DNA from: DAOSVX01 sp964616495 | GTDB taxonomy: Bacteria; Bacillota_I; Bacilli_A; RF39; UBA660 | Length of the DNA: 10,420 nucleotides | Direction: 5' to 3' | NCBI GenBank assembly: GCA_964616495.1 | Contig: CAZTRF010000032.1 | Location: 1-10,420 of the forward strand | Part shown: in pieces, positions 1 to 6,209 of the stretch | Position numbering within the stretch: the first letter of the stretch is position 1 | Layout: every line of letters begins with the position of its first letter | The notes under the pieces: model-generated | What the model was told of the DNA's origin: nothing | The model's database searches: none | What the model saw: the letters and a program-made list of their open reading frames with translations, nothing else | Program-made: the position numbers and the translations under genes

Positions 1-64
1 CGCCCCTGCTAAGGGTGTAGGTCGGGTAACTGGCGCGAGAGTTCAAATCTCTCCTGCTCCGCCA
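1..64 (+). tRNA. tRNA-Ser(GCU), 5' part outside the window
   Basis: The 3' part of a serine tRNA. The anticodon stem CGCCC/GGGTG (positions 1-17) encloses the loop CTGCTAA, with anticodon GCT (serine AGC/AGU codons). A long variable arm, typical of class II tRNAs such as Ser, follows. The T stem GAGAG/CTCTC encloses TTCAAAT, and the acceptor 3' strand, discriminator G and encoded CCA end at 64. The 5' acceptor strand and D arm lie outside the window. Confidence 0.95.
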
Positions 65-74
65 TAAGATTTAT

Positions 75-97
75 AGTCCGTATTGGACTTTTTCTTT
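75..97 (+). terminator. Short intrinsic terminator after tRNA-Ser
   Basis: The stem AGTCC (75-79) pairs with GGACT (85-89) around a 5-nt loop and runs directly into TTTTTCTTT. It lies 10 nt after the tRNA CCA end. The stem is only 5 bp, so this is a modest terminator, but its position fits. Confidence 0.6.
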
Positions 98-109
98 GCA
101 ATAATTTTA

Positions 110-138
110 TTTACAATAAAAGATAATTAGGATATAAT
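110..138 (+). promoter_or_regulatory. Sigma-A-type promoter of the 183-aa gene
   Basis: TTTACA (110-115) and a perfect TATAAT (133-138) are separated by exactly 17 bp. This predicts a start near 145 and a leader of about 17 nt that carries AGGAAG (149-154). It is the best consensus promoter in the window. Confidence 0.8.
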
Positions 139-161
139 ACTAACCCATAGGAAGTGATTAA

Positions 162-713
162 ATGAAAATTTCTACTATTAATGATAAAACTCGTGTTTTC
201 TTAGACGATGAAGAAGAAATTATGATTATTTCAGAAAAATATGGCAAAAGTGTCTTAGTAAGAAATAGTAATGGCTTAGAAGCTATTAAGAAATGGTATA
301 AGCCTGATAATACTCCATCATATAATGAAGTAGAATCTTTGGTTATATTTAGAGAGCACTTTGATAATTTATTACAAACATATGAAAAAGATGAAAATTT
401 ATATATGTCAACTCAAATTGAAAAATGGATGCAAGATGTTAATACTTATCGTTTAATAATATTGAGTGAGCCATCATTACAAGATGCCATACAAACTATA
501 AAAGATTCAGTTGGTATGAGTATTTTAGCCGATTCTCATCTTACTAATGAACAAGCGCAGGAAATGTATGAAGAAGAAATGTTTAAACTATCTACCGCCT
601 ATTACCTCTTATCTACTGAAGGATATGAAAAAGATAATAATCGAATAAAATTATTCTACAGTCCTACTCCAGAAATTGATGAATATATTAAAAAATATGT
701 TAAATGTCCATAA
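162..713 (+). CDS. Hypothetical protein, 183 aa
   Basis: I do not recognise the family. The product is an acidic, soluble-looking protein without signal peptide, membrane segment or clear motif. Its first 30 residues are short alternating stretches that could be strands. From about residue 53 it looks largely helical, with Glu/Lys/Met-rich stretches (for example around the NEQAQEMYEEEM segment near residue 130). The ATG is preceded at 7 nt by AGGAAG, and a near-consensus promoter lies just upstream, so expression and start are well supported. It stands alone between tRNA-Ser and the Lys/Ile/Glu tRNA cluster. No recombinase motif is visible, so its position beside a tRNA is not by itself evidence of integration. 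Function unknown. Confidence 0.85.
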   Translation: MKISTINDKTRVFLDDEEEIMIISEKYGKSVLVRNSNGLEAIKKWYKPDNTPSYNEVESLVIFREHFDNLLQTYEKDENLYMSTQIEKWMQDVNTYRLIILSEPSLQDAIQTIKDSVGMSILADSHLTNEQAQEMYEEEMFKLSTAYYLLSTEGYEKDNNRIKLFYSPTPEIDEYIKKYVKCP

Positions 714-728
714 AATTAATGTTATTTG

Positions 729-757
729 TTGATTTTAAAAATTATTTAATGTATACT
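729..757 (+). promoter_or_regulatory. Promoter of the tRNA-Lys/Ile/Glu cluster
   Basis: TTGATT (729-734) and TATACT (752-757) are separated by 17 bp. The expected start near 764 lies about 14 nt before tRNA-Lys. A short palindrome (TACTTA/TAAGTA, 754-766) followed by a T-rich stretch overlaps the -10 region; it may act as a weak end for the preceding gene. Confidence 0.65.
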
Positions 758-777
758 TATTAAGTAATTTTTATTTT

Positions 778-853
778 GTCTCGTTAGCTCAGTTGGTAGA
801 GCAACTGACTCTTAATCAGTGGGTCTAGGGTTCAAGTCCCTAACGGGACACCA
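778..853 (+). tRNA. tRNA-Lys(CUU)
   Basis: Complete 76-nt cloverleaf. The acceptor strands GTCTCGT and ACGGGAC pair with one G-T wobble. The D arm is GCTC/GAGC. The anticodon stem ACTGA/TCAGT holds the loop CTCTTAA, giving anticodon CTT (lysine AAG). The T stem is AGGG/CCCT-like around TTCAAGT, and CCA is encoded at 851-853. First gene of a three-tRNA cluster. Confidence 0.97.
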
Positions 854-860
854 AAAGTTA

Positions 861-883
861 AAAATATATATTTTATATATTTT
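861..883. repeat. All-A/T perfect hairpin between tRNA genes
   Basis: AAAATATATA (861-870) is the exact reverse complement of TATATATTTT (874-883), with a TTT loop. It sits 7 nt after tRNA-Lys. It could help end transcription after tRNA-Lys or mark processing, but it has no G-C pairs and no long T run beyond its own arm, so it is a weak terminator at best. Confidence 0.35.
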
Positions 884-895
884 AAATAAAATCAG

Positions 896-924
896 TTGCA
901 AAAGCCATAAATTTATTATAAAAT
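896..924 (+). promoter_or_regulatory. Possible second promoter before tRNA-Ile
   Basis: TTGCAA (896-901) is followed after 17 bp by TAAAAT (919-924), about 20 nt before tRNA-Ile; an overlapping TATAAA lies at 917-922. In so A/T-rich a spacer this could be chance, but the 90-bp gap between tRNA-Lys and tRNA-Ile is large for a simple cotranscribed cluster. Confidence 0.4.
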
Positions 925-943
925 ATAGTAGTTGTTGCAAAAT

Positions 944-1020
<77 letters not shown>

Positions 1021-1026
1021 TTTTGA

Positions 1027-1103
1027 GGCCCGTTGGTGAAGTGGTTTAACACACATGCCTTTCACGCATGCATTCATGGGTTCAAATCCCGTACGGGTCA
1101 CCA
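1027..1103 (+). tRNA. tRNA-Glu(UUC)
   Basis: Complete 77-nt cloverleaf starting 6 nt after tRNA-Ile. The acceptor GGCCCGT pairs with ACGGGTC with one G-T wobble. The anticodon stem is GCATG-like on both sides of the loop CTTTCAC, giving anticodon TTC (glutamate). The T stem ATGGG/CCCGT encloses TTCAAAT, and CCA is encoded. Confidence 0.96.
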
Positions 1104-1114
1104 ATTAAGAAATT

Positions 1115-1137
1115 AGATTGCTAGTCAATCTTTTTTT
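1115..1137 (+). terminator. Intrinsic terminator of the tRNA cluster
   Basis: The stem AGATTG (1115-1120) pairs with CAATCT (1126-1131) around a 5-nt loop and runs into seven T residues. It lies 11 nt after tRNA-Glu. Confidence 0.8.
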
Positions 1138-1138
1138 G

Positions 1139-1167
1139 TTGCTAAATTTATTTTAACCACGTATAAT
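1139..1167 (+). promoter_or_regulatory. Promoter of the 221-aa gene
   Basis: A perfect TATAAT (1162-1167) lies 17 bp after TTGCTA (1139-1144, four of six consensus bases). The -35 begins directly after the T run of the tRNA-cluster terminator. The ribosome binding site AAGGAG follows at 1176-1181. Confidence 0.7.
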
Positions 1168-1191
1168 ATTAACACAAGGAGAAAAACAAAA

Positions 1192-1857
1192 ATGAAAACA
1201 ATTAGAAACTTTTATTGTCCGGTTTTAAATACTAAAACGCCTAATTTAAAACCATATCGATTACAGAAAGAAATAACTTCAATTAGTCAATCAATGTCTA
1301 CGAGTAGTTCTGAAGGATTTTTATTTACTCTACAAACAAATAAAACAACGATTCCTGCTGAATTACTATTTGAAAAGTTTTTTGCAAAGCTTCCTGATAG
1401 TGATAAATTAGTGGTGCTTAGATTTATGAATATTGGATTATGTTATAAAGACCTAAAACTAACAAAGTCAGATAATTATCGTAATTTAATCATTATGCTA
1501 TTGGCTAAATATCCTAACTTAATACTTACTCATATTGATAATGAAGATTTATTCTTGTTACAAGATCTGTTACAAAGTCAAAATCATGATGTTATGATAG
1601 CTTCTAACTTTAGTGTAACTAGGTTAAATGACCATCCAGATTTTATTTTCTTTGATAGCCCAGAATATAATGAAGAAGATATAGCCTTTTTATTAAATAA
1701 CAATCAAAGAGCTATTATTGGAGGCATTCAAAAGGATCCTTGGTATAACGGTAGTTTAAAGTGGGTTTTAGAGAACTCTACAAATCATGATAATCTATAT
1801 ATTGCTTCTTCTAACCCTCCTTCGGTAAGAAAATTAGAAAAAAGAATTGATGCTTAA
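1192..1857 (+). CDS. Hypothetical protein, 221 aa
   Basis: Family not recognised. The product has no signal peptide or membrane segment. The N-terminal part, to about residue 50, is Ser/Thr-rich. The middle (about 55-135) looks helical and Leu-rich. The C-terminal third alternates short hydrophobic strands with loops (DFIFFDSPEY, then RAIIGGIQKDPWYNG), as in an alpha/beta fold, but I see no known nucleotide-binding or catalytic signature. AAGGAG lies 10 nt before the ATG, with its own promoter upstream. The gene is a single transcription unit: its last two codons are part of a strong terminator and the stop codon lies in the terminator loop. It converges on the minus-strand gene that begins its own termination 35 bp further on. 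Confidence 0.87.
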   Translation: MKTIRNFYCPVLNTKTPNLKPYRLQKEITSISQSMSTSSSEGFLFTLQTNKTTIPAELLFEKFFAKLPDSDKLVVLRFMNIGLCYKDLKLTKSDNYRNLIIMLLAKYPNLILTHIDNEDLFLLQDLLQSQNHDVMIASNFSVTRLNDHPDFIFFDSPEYNEEDIAFLLNNNQRAIIGGIQKDPWYNGSLKWVLENSTNHDNLYIASSNPPSVRKLEKRIDA

Positions 1858-1870
1858 AAGCATCTTTTTT
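1849..1870 (+). terminator. Terminator overlapping the end of the 221-aa gene
   Basis: GATGCT (1849-1854) pairs perfectly with AGCATC (1859-1864) around a TAAA loop, followed by six T residues. The left arm is the last two codons of the gene and the TAA stop (1855-1857) sits in the loop. Confidence 0.9.
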
Positions 1871-1877
1871 AATCATT

Positions 1878-1900
1878 AAAAAAGACTACGACTAGTCTTT
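1878..1900 (-). terminator. Terminator overlapping the end of the minus-strand 261-aa gene
   Basis: On the minus strand AAAGACT (1900-1894) pairs with AGTCTTT (1887-1881) around a 6-nt loop and continues into a run of T residues (complement of the A run 1878-1883). The TAG stop of the gene (1894-1892) lies at the edge of the loop. The mirror arrangement of A and T runs would also give some activity in the + direction. Confidence 0.85.
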
Positions 1901-2677
1901 TATTATTTTATAACTTAATAATTGATAGGTATTGTCAGTTTTTTTAAACTGATATTCATACTTATTTAATTTATCTTTATATTTTTCATAGCATTTATCG
2001 CTATATTCTACCATACCAGCATCATTTTCATTCAAACATTTATCATTGCTCTTAATCAATGCATGTTCATAGGCATCATTATAACTAGAATAACCAGCAT
2101 TAAATTCAAAATTCTCATCAGTAAATATCTTCTTTACAATTATTGAAAATACTCCGTTTTGATAATCATAACTTTCTAAATAATTATAGATATTAAAGCC
2201 CATAAGTCCACCATGTCCTGCATGTTTAGAATTATAACTATATTTACTGCTTCCCTCATTATATTTAAATAATACATCTCCACATACATTGCATTTTATA
2301 TCTTCATTAGTATAATTAATGTCGCCAAATAATTTATTAGCTGTTTTTCTTAATTCACTGGCCTTAAAACTGGAATAATCATCATAAGAAACATCATCTG
2401 TGTTAGCTAAAAGATATGATAGTATTTCTTGATTAGATAAAGTTTTTATAAATTTTTTGACATCATTGATATCTTTACTTTGGTGACTGACAAAATACAA
2501 TTCTCCTTCATCATCATCAACTTTCTCTTTCAGTGTCTCTGCTATTTTTTGCTTTTCACTTTCTGACAATACTGTTTCGGTTTCTTCATTTAATTGTTGT
2601 TCATGATAAAATGCATAACAAGCTCCAAAAAATAATATTCCTACTAAACTCAAAATTATAATTTTCTTTACTTTCAT
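1892..2677 (-). CDS. Membrane-anchored hypothetical protein, 261 aa
   Basis: Unknown family. The N terminus is a short basic stretch (MKVKK) followed by one hydrophobic segment, about residues 6-25, then a long polar domain, so the protein is probably anchored with its body outside the membrane. Cys20 in FFGAC is in a poor lipobox context (Phe at -3), so a lipoprotein is possible but not favoured. The outer domain has a CNVCG pair (Cys129, Cys132), two nearby His (152, 155) in a HAGHGG stretch, and two more Cys (214, 229). These could bind metal or form disulfides. It is very rich in Lys, Asp, Glu, Tyr and Asn. I chose the ATG at 2677: AGGTGAT (2688-2682) is an exact anti-Shine-Dalgarno match and overlaps the GTG at 2686 and ATG at 2683, ruling those out. 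It follows the deacetylase gene by 50 bp. Confidence 0.83.
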   Translation of the reverse strand: MKVKKIIILSLVGILFFGACYAFYHEQQLNEETETVLSESEKQKIAETLKEKVDDDEGELYFVSHQSKDINDVKKFIKTLSNQEILSYLLANTDDVSYDDYSSFKASELRKTANKLFGDINYTNEDIKCNVCGDVLFKYNEGSSKYSYNSKHAGHGGLMGFNIYNYLESYDYQNGVFSIIVKKIFTDENFEFNAGYSSYNDAYEHALIKSNDKCLNENDAGMVEYSDKCYEKYKDKLNKYEYQFKKTDNTYQLLSYKIIKD

Positions 2678-2694
2678 ATTCATCACCTATTTTC

Positions 2695-2723
2695 ATTATA
2701 CATCATAACTATAATAAAAACAA
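2695..2723 (-). promoter_or_regulatory. Possible promoter of the membrane-anchored gene
   Basis: On the minus strand TTGTTT (2723-2718) and a perfect TATAAT (2700-2695) are 17 bp apart. The implied start (near 2688) would leave the ribosome binding site at the extreme 5' end, so readthrough from the deacetylase gene may matter more. Confidence 0.4.
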
Positions 2724-2727
2724 ATTA

Positions 2728-3975
2728 TTATTTTATTTTATTATATACGTTTCCTGCTTCTAAAGCAACCTGTTTTAAAGAAGAAAGTTTTGATACCGAT
2801 GTTACTTGATAACCATTAGCATATAATTCTGGCAACACCATTCTTACCGCTTCCACTGTTGTTGAATGAATATCATGCATTAAAACAATATCACCATCAT
2901 GAACCTCACTTAAAATATTTTCTTTTACTATTTCAGAATTTTTATATTTCCAGTCATTAGTATCAACACTCCATCTAATAATCGGAGTGGTAATGGTTGA
3001 CCTTACTTTTTCATTTAAACTGCCATATGGAACTCTAAAATATTTAGTGTTTTGTCCACTAATATCAAATAAAATATCTTCAGTCATACTAATTTCTAAC
3101 TTTAATCTAACATCATCTATTCTAGTTAAATATTTATGAGAGTAAGAATGATTACCAATATCATTTTCGCTAGCTATAATATTTTTAATTAGTTCTTTAT
3201 TACTATTCATTCTATTGCCTAACATAAAAAATGTAGCATTGGCATGATTATCATTTAGAATCTGTAATAATTCCGTAGTAGTTGATCTTTTAGGACCATC
3301 ATCAAAAGTAAATGCAATAGTTTTTTTGGTAGGATCCAAAGTATAGATGTTTTTGTTAATATAAGTTTCATCTAAAAAATAGTTAATATCAAGATAATCA
3401 AATATTTCATGGTAATTAATATTAATGATAATAGGTTCCGAAATAGCTGGTGTTATAGCATAGTTGCTAAAATAAACTATTAATTCATTTTCATTAATTA
3501 AATAAGCAATCTCTCCTTCACCATTTAAAATTACATTATAAATAAAGGAAGGATATTTTAATTTTAGCATTTCACTAATTTTTTCTTTCAAAATATCGTC
3601 ATTCTTATTTTTAAATATAACATTTATATTTTCTAGTTTATAATTTTTAATATTTATTATATAGCTTTGATATCTATTATTAGGAATTTCAAATAATATG
3701 TTTAAATACTTATTATCTACATTCTTAAATTTATATGTGATAGATCCATGCTCAGCACTCATATTTTTAATAATTTCTGATATTAATTTATTTAATTTTG
3801 AATCGTTAAATTCCGGATATTCTATTTTTAAAGAGTCACTTTCTAGGACTACTGTTTTATGAGAAGCATCTTTAATATCTGGATTGCTTATTGTAATATC
3901 CACTAAAAGAGAAAAAATCAGAAATAAAACTACCGTAAGAAATATAGAAAATAATATAGAATTTTTTTTAGCCAT
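2728..3975 (-). CDS. Membrane-anchored polysaccharide deacetylase, PdaC-like (CE4/NodB domain)
   Basis: Predicted metal-dependent N-deacetylase of carbohydrate esterase family 4, acting outside the cell, most likely on peptidoglycan or another amino-sugar polymer. The order is: membrane segment (about 7-28); an N-terminal region (about 45-205) resembling the DUF4163/DUF3298-type domain that precedes the catalytic domain in Bacillus PdaC (note the YFSNYAITP stretch near 168-176); then the NodB domain (about 218-395). The CE4 motifs are all present: TFDDGP 223-228 (Asp225 base, Asp226 metal), NHSYSH 275-280 (His276 and His280 metal), RVPYG 314-318, DTNDW 338-342 and LMHD 365-368 (His367). Catalytic activity is therefore expected. 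The start is supported by GAGTGAT just before the ATG. Exact substrate (MurNAc, GlcNAc or a wall polymer) cannot be read from the sequence. Its presence implies a cell with a wall or surface glycan. Confidence 0.92.
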   Translation of the reverse strand: MAKKNSILFSIFLTVVLFLIFSLLVDITISNPDIKDASHKTVVLESDSLKIEYPEFNDSKLNKLISEIIKNMSAEHGSITYKFKNVDNKYLNILFEIPNNRYQSYIINIKNYKLENINVIFKNKNDDILKEKISEMLKLKYPSFIYNVILNGEGEIAYLINENELIVYFSNYAITPAISEPIIININYHEIFDYLDINYFLDETYINKNIYTLDPTKKTIAFTFDDGPKRSTTTELLQILNDNHANATFFMLGNRMNSNKELIKNIIASENDIGNHSYSHKYLTRIDDVRLKLEISMTEDILFDISGQNTKYFRVPYGSLNEKVRSTITTPIIRWSVDTNDWKYKNSEIVKENILSEVHDGDIVLMHDIHSTTVEAVRMVLPELYANGYQVTSVSKLSSLKQVALEAGNVYNKIK

Positions 3976-4001
3976 AATATCACTCTTACTACTTATTATT
4001 T

Positions 4002-4034
4002 ACCACTTTTATAATGGTATTCATCATTATAAGT
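4002..4034 (-). repeat. Overlapping inverted repeats in the deacetylase leader
   Basis: ACTTTTATAATG (4005-4016) and CATTATAAGT (4025-4034) form an imperfect inverted repeat with a two-base bulge. ACCACT (4002-4007) and AATGGT (4013-4018) can form a different, mutually exclusive stem. The first covers minus-strand TATAAT and abuts TATACT. There is no T run, so this is not a normal terminator. An operator or RNA leader structure is possible. No good -35 was found for either -10. Confidence 0.35.
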
Positions 4035-4051
4035 ATAACACAAAATAGTTT

Positions 4052-4534
4052 TTATTGTATCAAATTAAATAAGCTATTTTGATAGTCTTTAACATAATAT
4101 TTAATATTTTTTTTGCCTTTTTCTTCAATAGTATGTCCTTCCTCAATAAGTTTCTTTTTTTGTTCTTTTATACCACCCGGATATTTAGAATTTAATTCAC
4201 CATTGGTTTTTAGAGTTCGCCAATAAGGGGTTATATCATTATCTCTTTGAAAACTGGCCCAAGCACATATATTAATAAAGATTCCTGCTGTTAATGGACA
4301 AGTTAAATCAACTTTATTTTTATTTGCTAGATAAGTTCTTATTTCATTAATAGTTATTAATTTACCATAAGAAACCTTTTTCATCAATTCATCGTAATAA
4401 AGAGGAGGAACAATTATCATAGTTCTTCCACCCCACTTTTTAATAGCCTTTTCATCAGTCATTTCAACTATTTTAGGCATATTTTTGTTATTATTCATCA
4501 TCTTATTAAAATCTTTTTTATCCTCGTTTGCCAC
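4052..4534 (-). CDS. MGMT-family protein, alkyltransferase-like (ATL), no acceptor Cys
   Basis: Member of the O6-alkylguanine-DNA alkyltransferase-like (MGMT/ATL) family, a winged-helix DNA-binding fold. Visible landmarks are GRTMIIVPP (about 36-44), the recognition-helix region VSYGKLITINEI (54-65), TCPLTAGIFINI (78-89), and TPYWRTL (102-108) followed by the NGELN and PGG turns. In true alkyltransferases the active site is PCHR; here the cysteine position is Tyr (P-Y-W-R), so suicidal alkyl transfer is not expected. Known ATL proteins lacking this Cys bind alkylated bases and mark them for nucleotide excision repair, which is the likeliest role. Start: an exact AAAGGAG (4548-4542) lies 7 nt before a GTG at 4534, giving 160 aa. 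A longer frame from an ATG at 4585 overlaps the upstream gene and lacks a ribosome binding site. The gene follows the HD-domain gene by 25 bp. Confidence 0.88.
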   Translation of the reverse strand: MANEDKKDFNKMMNNNKNMPKIVEMTDEKAIKKWGGRTMIIVPPLYYDELMKKVSYGKLITINEIRTYLANKNKVDLTCPLTAGIFINICAWASFQRDNDITPYWRTLKTNGELNSKYPGGIKEQKKKLIEEGHTIEEKGKKNIKYYVKDYQNSLFNLIQ

Positions 4535-4559
4535 TTTATTTCTCCTTTTCCAATCTTTC

Positions 4560-5147
4560 TTATATTTTAATATTATTATCTTCAAACTTTACATCAAACA
4601 TTTTTTTGCTTGATAAATAGTCGCACAAATGAACAAATCTTTGATATTTATTTTTTGGTTTAGGTAATACAACATTGCTATAAGTATTGGTATTCCATGG
4701 GCCCATATGACTTTCTATCACTTCTTTTAAAAAGGCTATTTCTTCATCTTTTAAAGTTAATAACTTTTTATTGTCAGTAATAAAATTACTCATTAAAAGG
4801 GGATGATCAAATCTAGTATATTCTTGCTCTTCTAGTCCCAACTTTAATCCATCATGAATTAATAAAGCTATTAACATCAAATCCTTTTCACTAGAGGTAT
4901 AACTTTTCATTAATGAGTCATCATTATACAATTCGTAGGCTATTTGGACAGCTACTTTAGTGTGCCTTACTAATCCTCCTTCACCACAAGCAAAAGAAGG
5001 ATGATATTTTCCGGTAGAACTGGCCGGTACTCTAAAAAAATAATTTGGTAAAAGTCCAATTAATATTTTAGCATTTTCCAAAAAGCGAGAATCTTTAATA
5101 TATTCTAATTCTTTAGCAAATACCTTTATTTTTTCTTCTTTATTCAT
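4560..5147 (-). CDS. HD-domain phosphohydrolase-like protein, 195 aa
   Basis: Single HD-superfamily metal-dependent phosphohydrolase domain filling most of the protein. The metal ligands can be traced: GGLVRHTKVA with His62, LLIHDG with His98-Asp99, DHPLL with His115, ESHMG with His147, and HLCDYLSSKK with Asp176. The GGL-x-x-HT pattern and the C-terminal HLCDYLSSKK resemble the HD part of YhaM-type 3'-5' exoribonucleases. YhaM also carries an OB fold, which is missing here, so substrate (RNA end, nucleotide or cyclic nucleotide) is open. AAGGAG lies 7 nt before the ATG. The gene is 42 bp after the upstream HGTS-motif gene and 25 bp before the ATL gene, so the three are probably one transcript, though a TATAAT at 5172-5167 (minus strand) could give an internal start. 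Confidence 0.85.
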   Translation of the reverse strand: MNKEEKIKVFAKELEYIKDSRFLENAKILIGLLPNYFFRVPASSTGKYHPSFACGEGGLVRHTKVAVQIAYELYNDDSLMKSYTSSEKDLMLIALLIHDGLKLGLEEQEYTRFDHPLLMSNFITDNKKLLTLKDEEIAFLKEVIESHMGPWNTNTYSNVVLPKPKNKYQRFVHLCDYLSSKKMFDVKFEDNNIKI

Positions 5148-5189
5148 AAACCTACTCCTTATGGATTATATTGCATTAAATGTAAAAAT

Positions 5190-6197
5190 TTAATTTAGAC
5201 TAAATTCTCTATTTTCAACTGGCTCTTCCGAACTCATTTCTGTTTGTTTTTTAATAACATATGCCAATACGGCATCAAAGCCCCCATTGCTAAAACCATT
5301 TTGAATAAGAATTTGAGCTGCTACTTCAGCTGAGTAATATCTAATAATATCTTCTTGTAATTTTAAATTTTGAGCCCTTAAATTAATTATATTATCGTTT
5401 AAACCAGTTGTTTCTATTTCTAAATCATTACTCCTTTTTTCATAACAATATTTTTCTCTTTTTAAGTGAATTAATTTGCTTGCTTCAACACTTAAAAAAG
5501 TTGGATCATATATTAATGAACCATCAGGAGCTGATATATAACATTTGGGAAATAAAGCAACTATTTTTTCCACAACTTCTTTATTTAAAAGTAAATTATC
5601 CCCTAAAACAATACCTTCTATCATATTACCGGGTACTCCATATAAAATAGATGCCCCCTTATCTTTATCTTTAATTGGCAAAGAATTAACCAACTCTCTT
5701 GTACTGACAGCTTCAAAGATCCCTTCTCTATAGCAATCATAGTTCAATAATTCCGAGTTAATATCATTAGGAGTAATAATAAAAGCCAAACTTCTTTTGC
5801 CCTTTCCTCCAAATGGTGTTCTACCATCGTTATAAGGAAATGATTTATCATATTCTTCTAAACTAACATCATTTGTAACTCTATGAAAATCAGCACAATA
5901 AAAAGTTTCGCAATCTTCAGAAACTCCTACAGCATTTCCCGTTAATATTCCTTCTTTTTTAATACCGGCAATTTTATCTTCATTATAAGAAGTTCCATGA
6001 ATAATAGTCCCTTTTTTTAAAACAAGTTTCCCATTTTGTTCTTTTGAAGGAGCATGGACCTGTTCAGGTAATTTTTTTAATTTCTCATATCTTCTAATTT
6101 GTTCTATTAATAGTTTTATTTGCTCGGGAGTTAAATCAGTTTCTATTAAAAAATCATCTGGTAATTCTTCATAAACAATATTATTAATTACTTTCAT
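5190..6197 (-). CDS. Unknown protein with HGTS motif, possible ADP-ribosyltransferase-like fold, 335 aa
   Basis: Not confidently assigned. After a helical N-terminal region (to about 55), the stretch 63-103 reads KGTIIHGTS, then I-x-x-I-x-x-x-GI, then TFYCADF. This order (His-Gly-Thr/Ser, a GI turn, Tyr on a strand) resembles the start of ADP-ribosyltransferase-type folds. A following strand (RSLAFIITP 135-143), Glu162 or Glu168 in FEAVSTREL, and VPGNMIEGIVLG (188-199) would fit the rest, but I cannot identify the catalytic Glu with certainty. Residues about 245-290 look like a coiled coil, and the tail is polar. GAGGTGAT precedes the ATG. The trmB stop lies 12 bp upstream, immediately before this ribosome binding site, so translation is probably coupled to trmB. 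Treat the enzymatic idea as a hypothesis. Confidence 0.8.
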   Translation of the reverse strand: MKVINNIVYEELPDDFLIETDLTPEQIKLLIEQIRRYEKLKKLPEQVHAPSKEQNGKLVLKKGTIIHGTSYNEDKIAGIKKEGILTGNAVGVSEDCETFYCADFHRVTNDVSLEEYDKSFPYNDGRTPFGGKGKRSLAFIITPNDINSELLNYDCYREGIFEAVSTRELVNSLPIKDKDKGASILYGVPGNMIEGIVLGDNLLLNKEVVEKIVALFPKCYISAPDGSLIYDPTFLSVEASKLIHLKREKYCYEKRSNDLEIETTGLNDNIINLRAQNLKLQEDIIRYYSAEVAAQILIQNGFSNGGFDAVLAYVIKKQTEMSSEEPVENREFSLN

Positions 6198-6209
6198 AAT
6201 ATCACCTCA

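Noticed and set aside
1..713. Integrated element at the tRNA-Ser 3' end
   Set aside because: No integrase or excisionase motif and no repeat of the tRNA 3' end were found in the window; the following gene has a normal promoter and composition like its neighbours.
2678..2686. GTG 2686 and ATG 2683 as starts of the membrane-anchored gene
   Set aside because: Both codons overlap the AGGTGAT ribosome binding site, which fits the ATG at 2677.
4535..4585. N-terminal 17-residue extension of the ATL-like protein
   Set aside because: It has no ribosome binding site, overlaps the upstream HD-domain gene, and contains the strong AAAGGAG that serves the GTG at 4534.
5408..5733. Two + strand open frames (80 and 62 codons)
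   Set aside because: Both lie wholly inside the opposite-strand HGTS-motif gene, lack ribosome binding sites and encode no recognisable protein.
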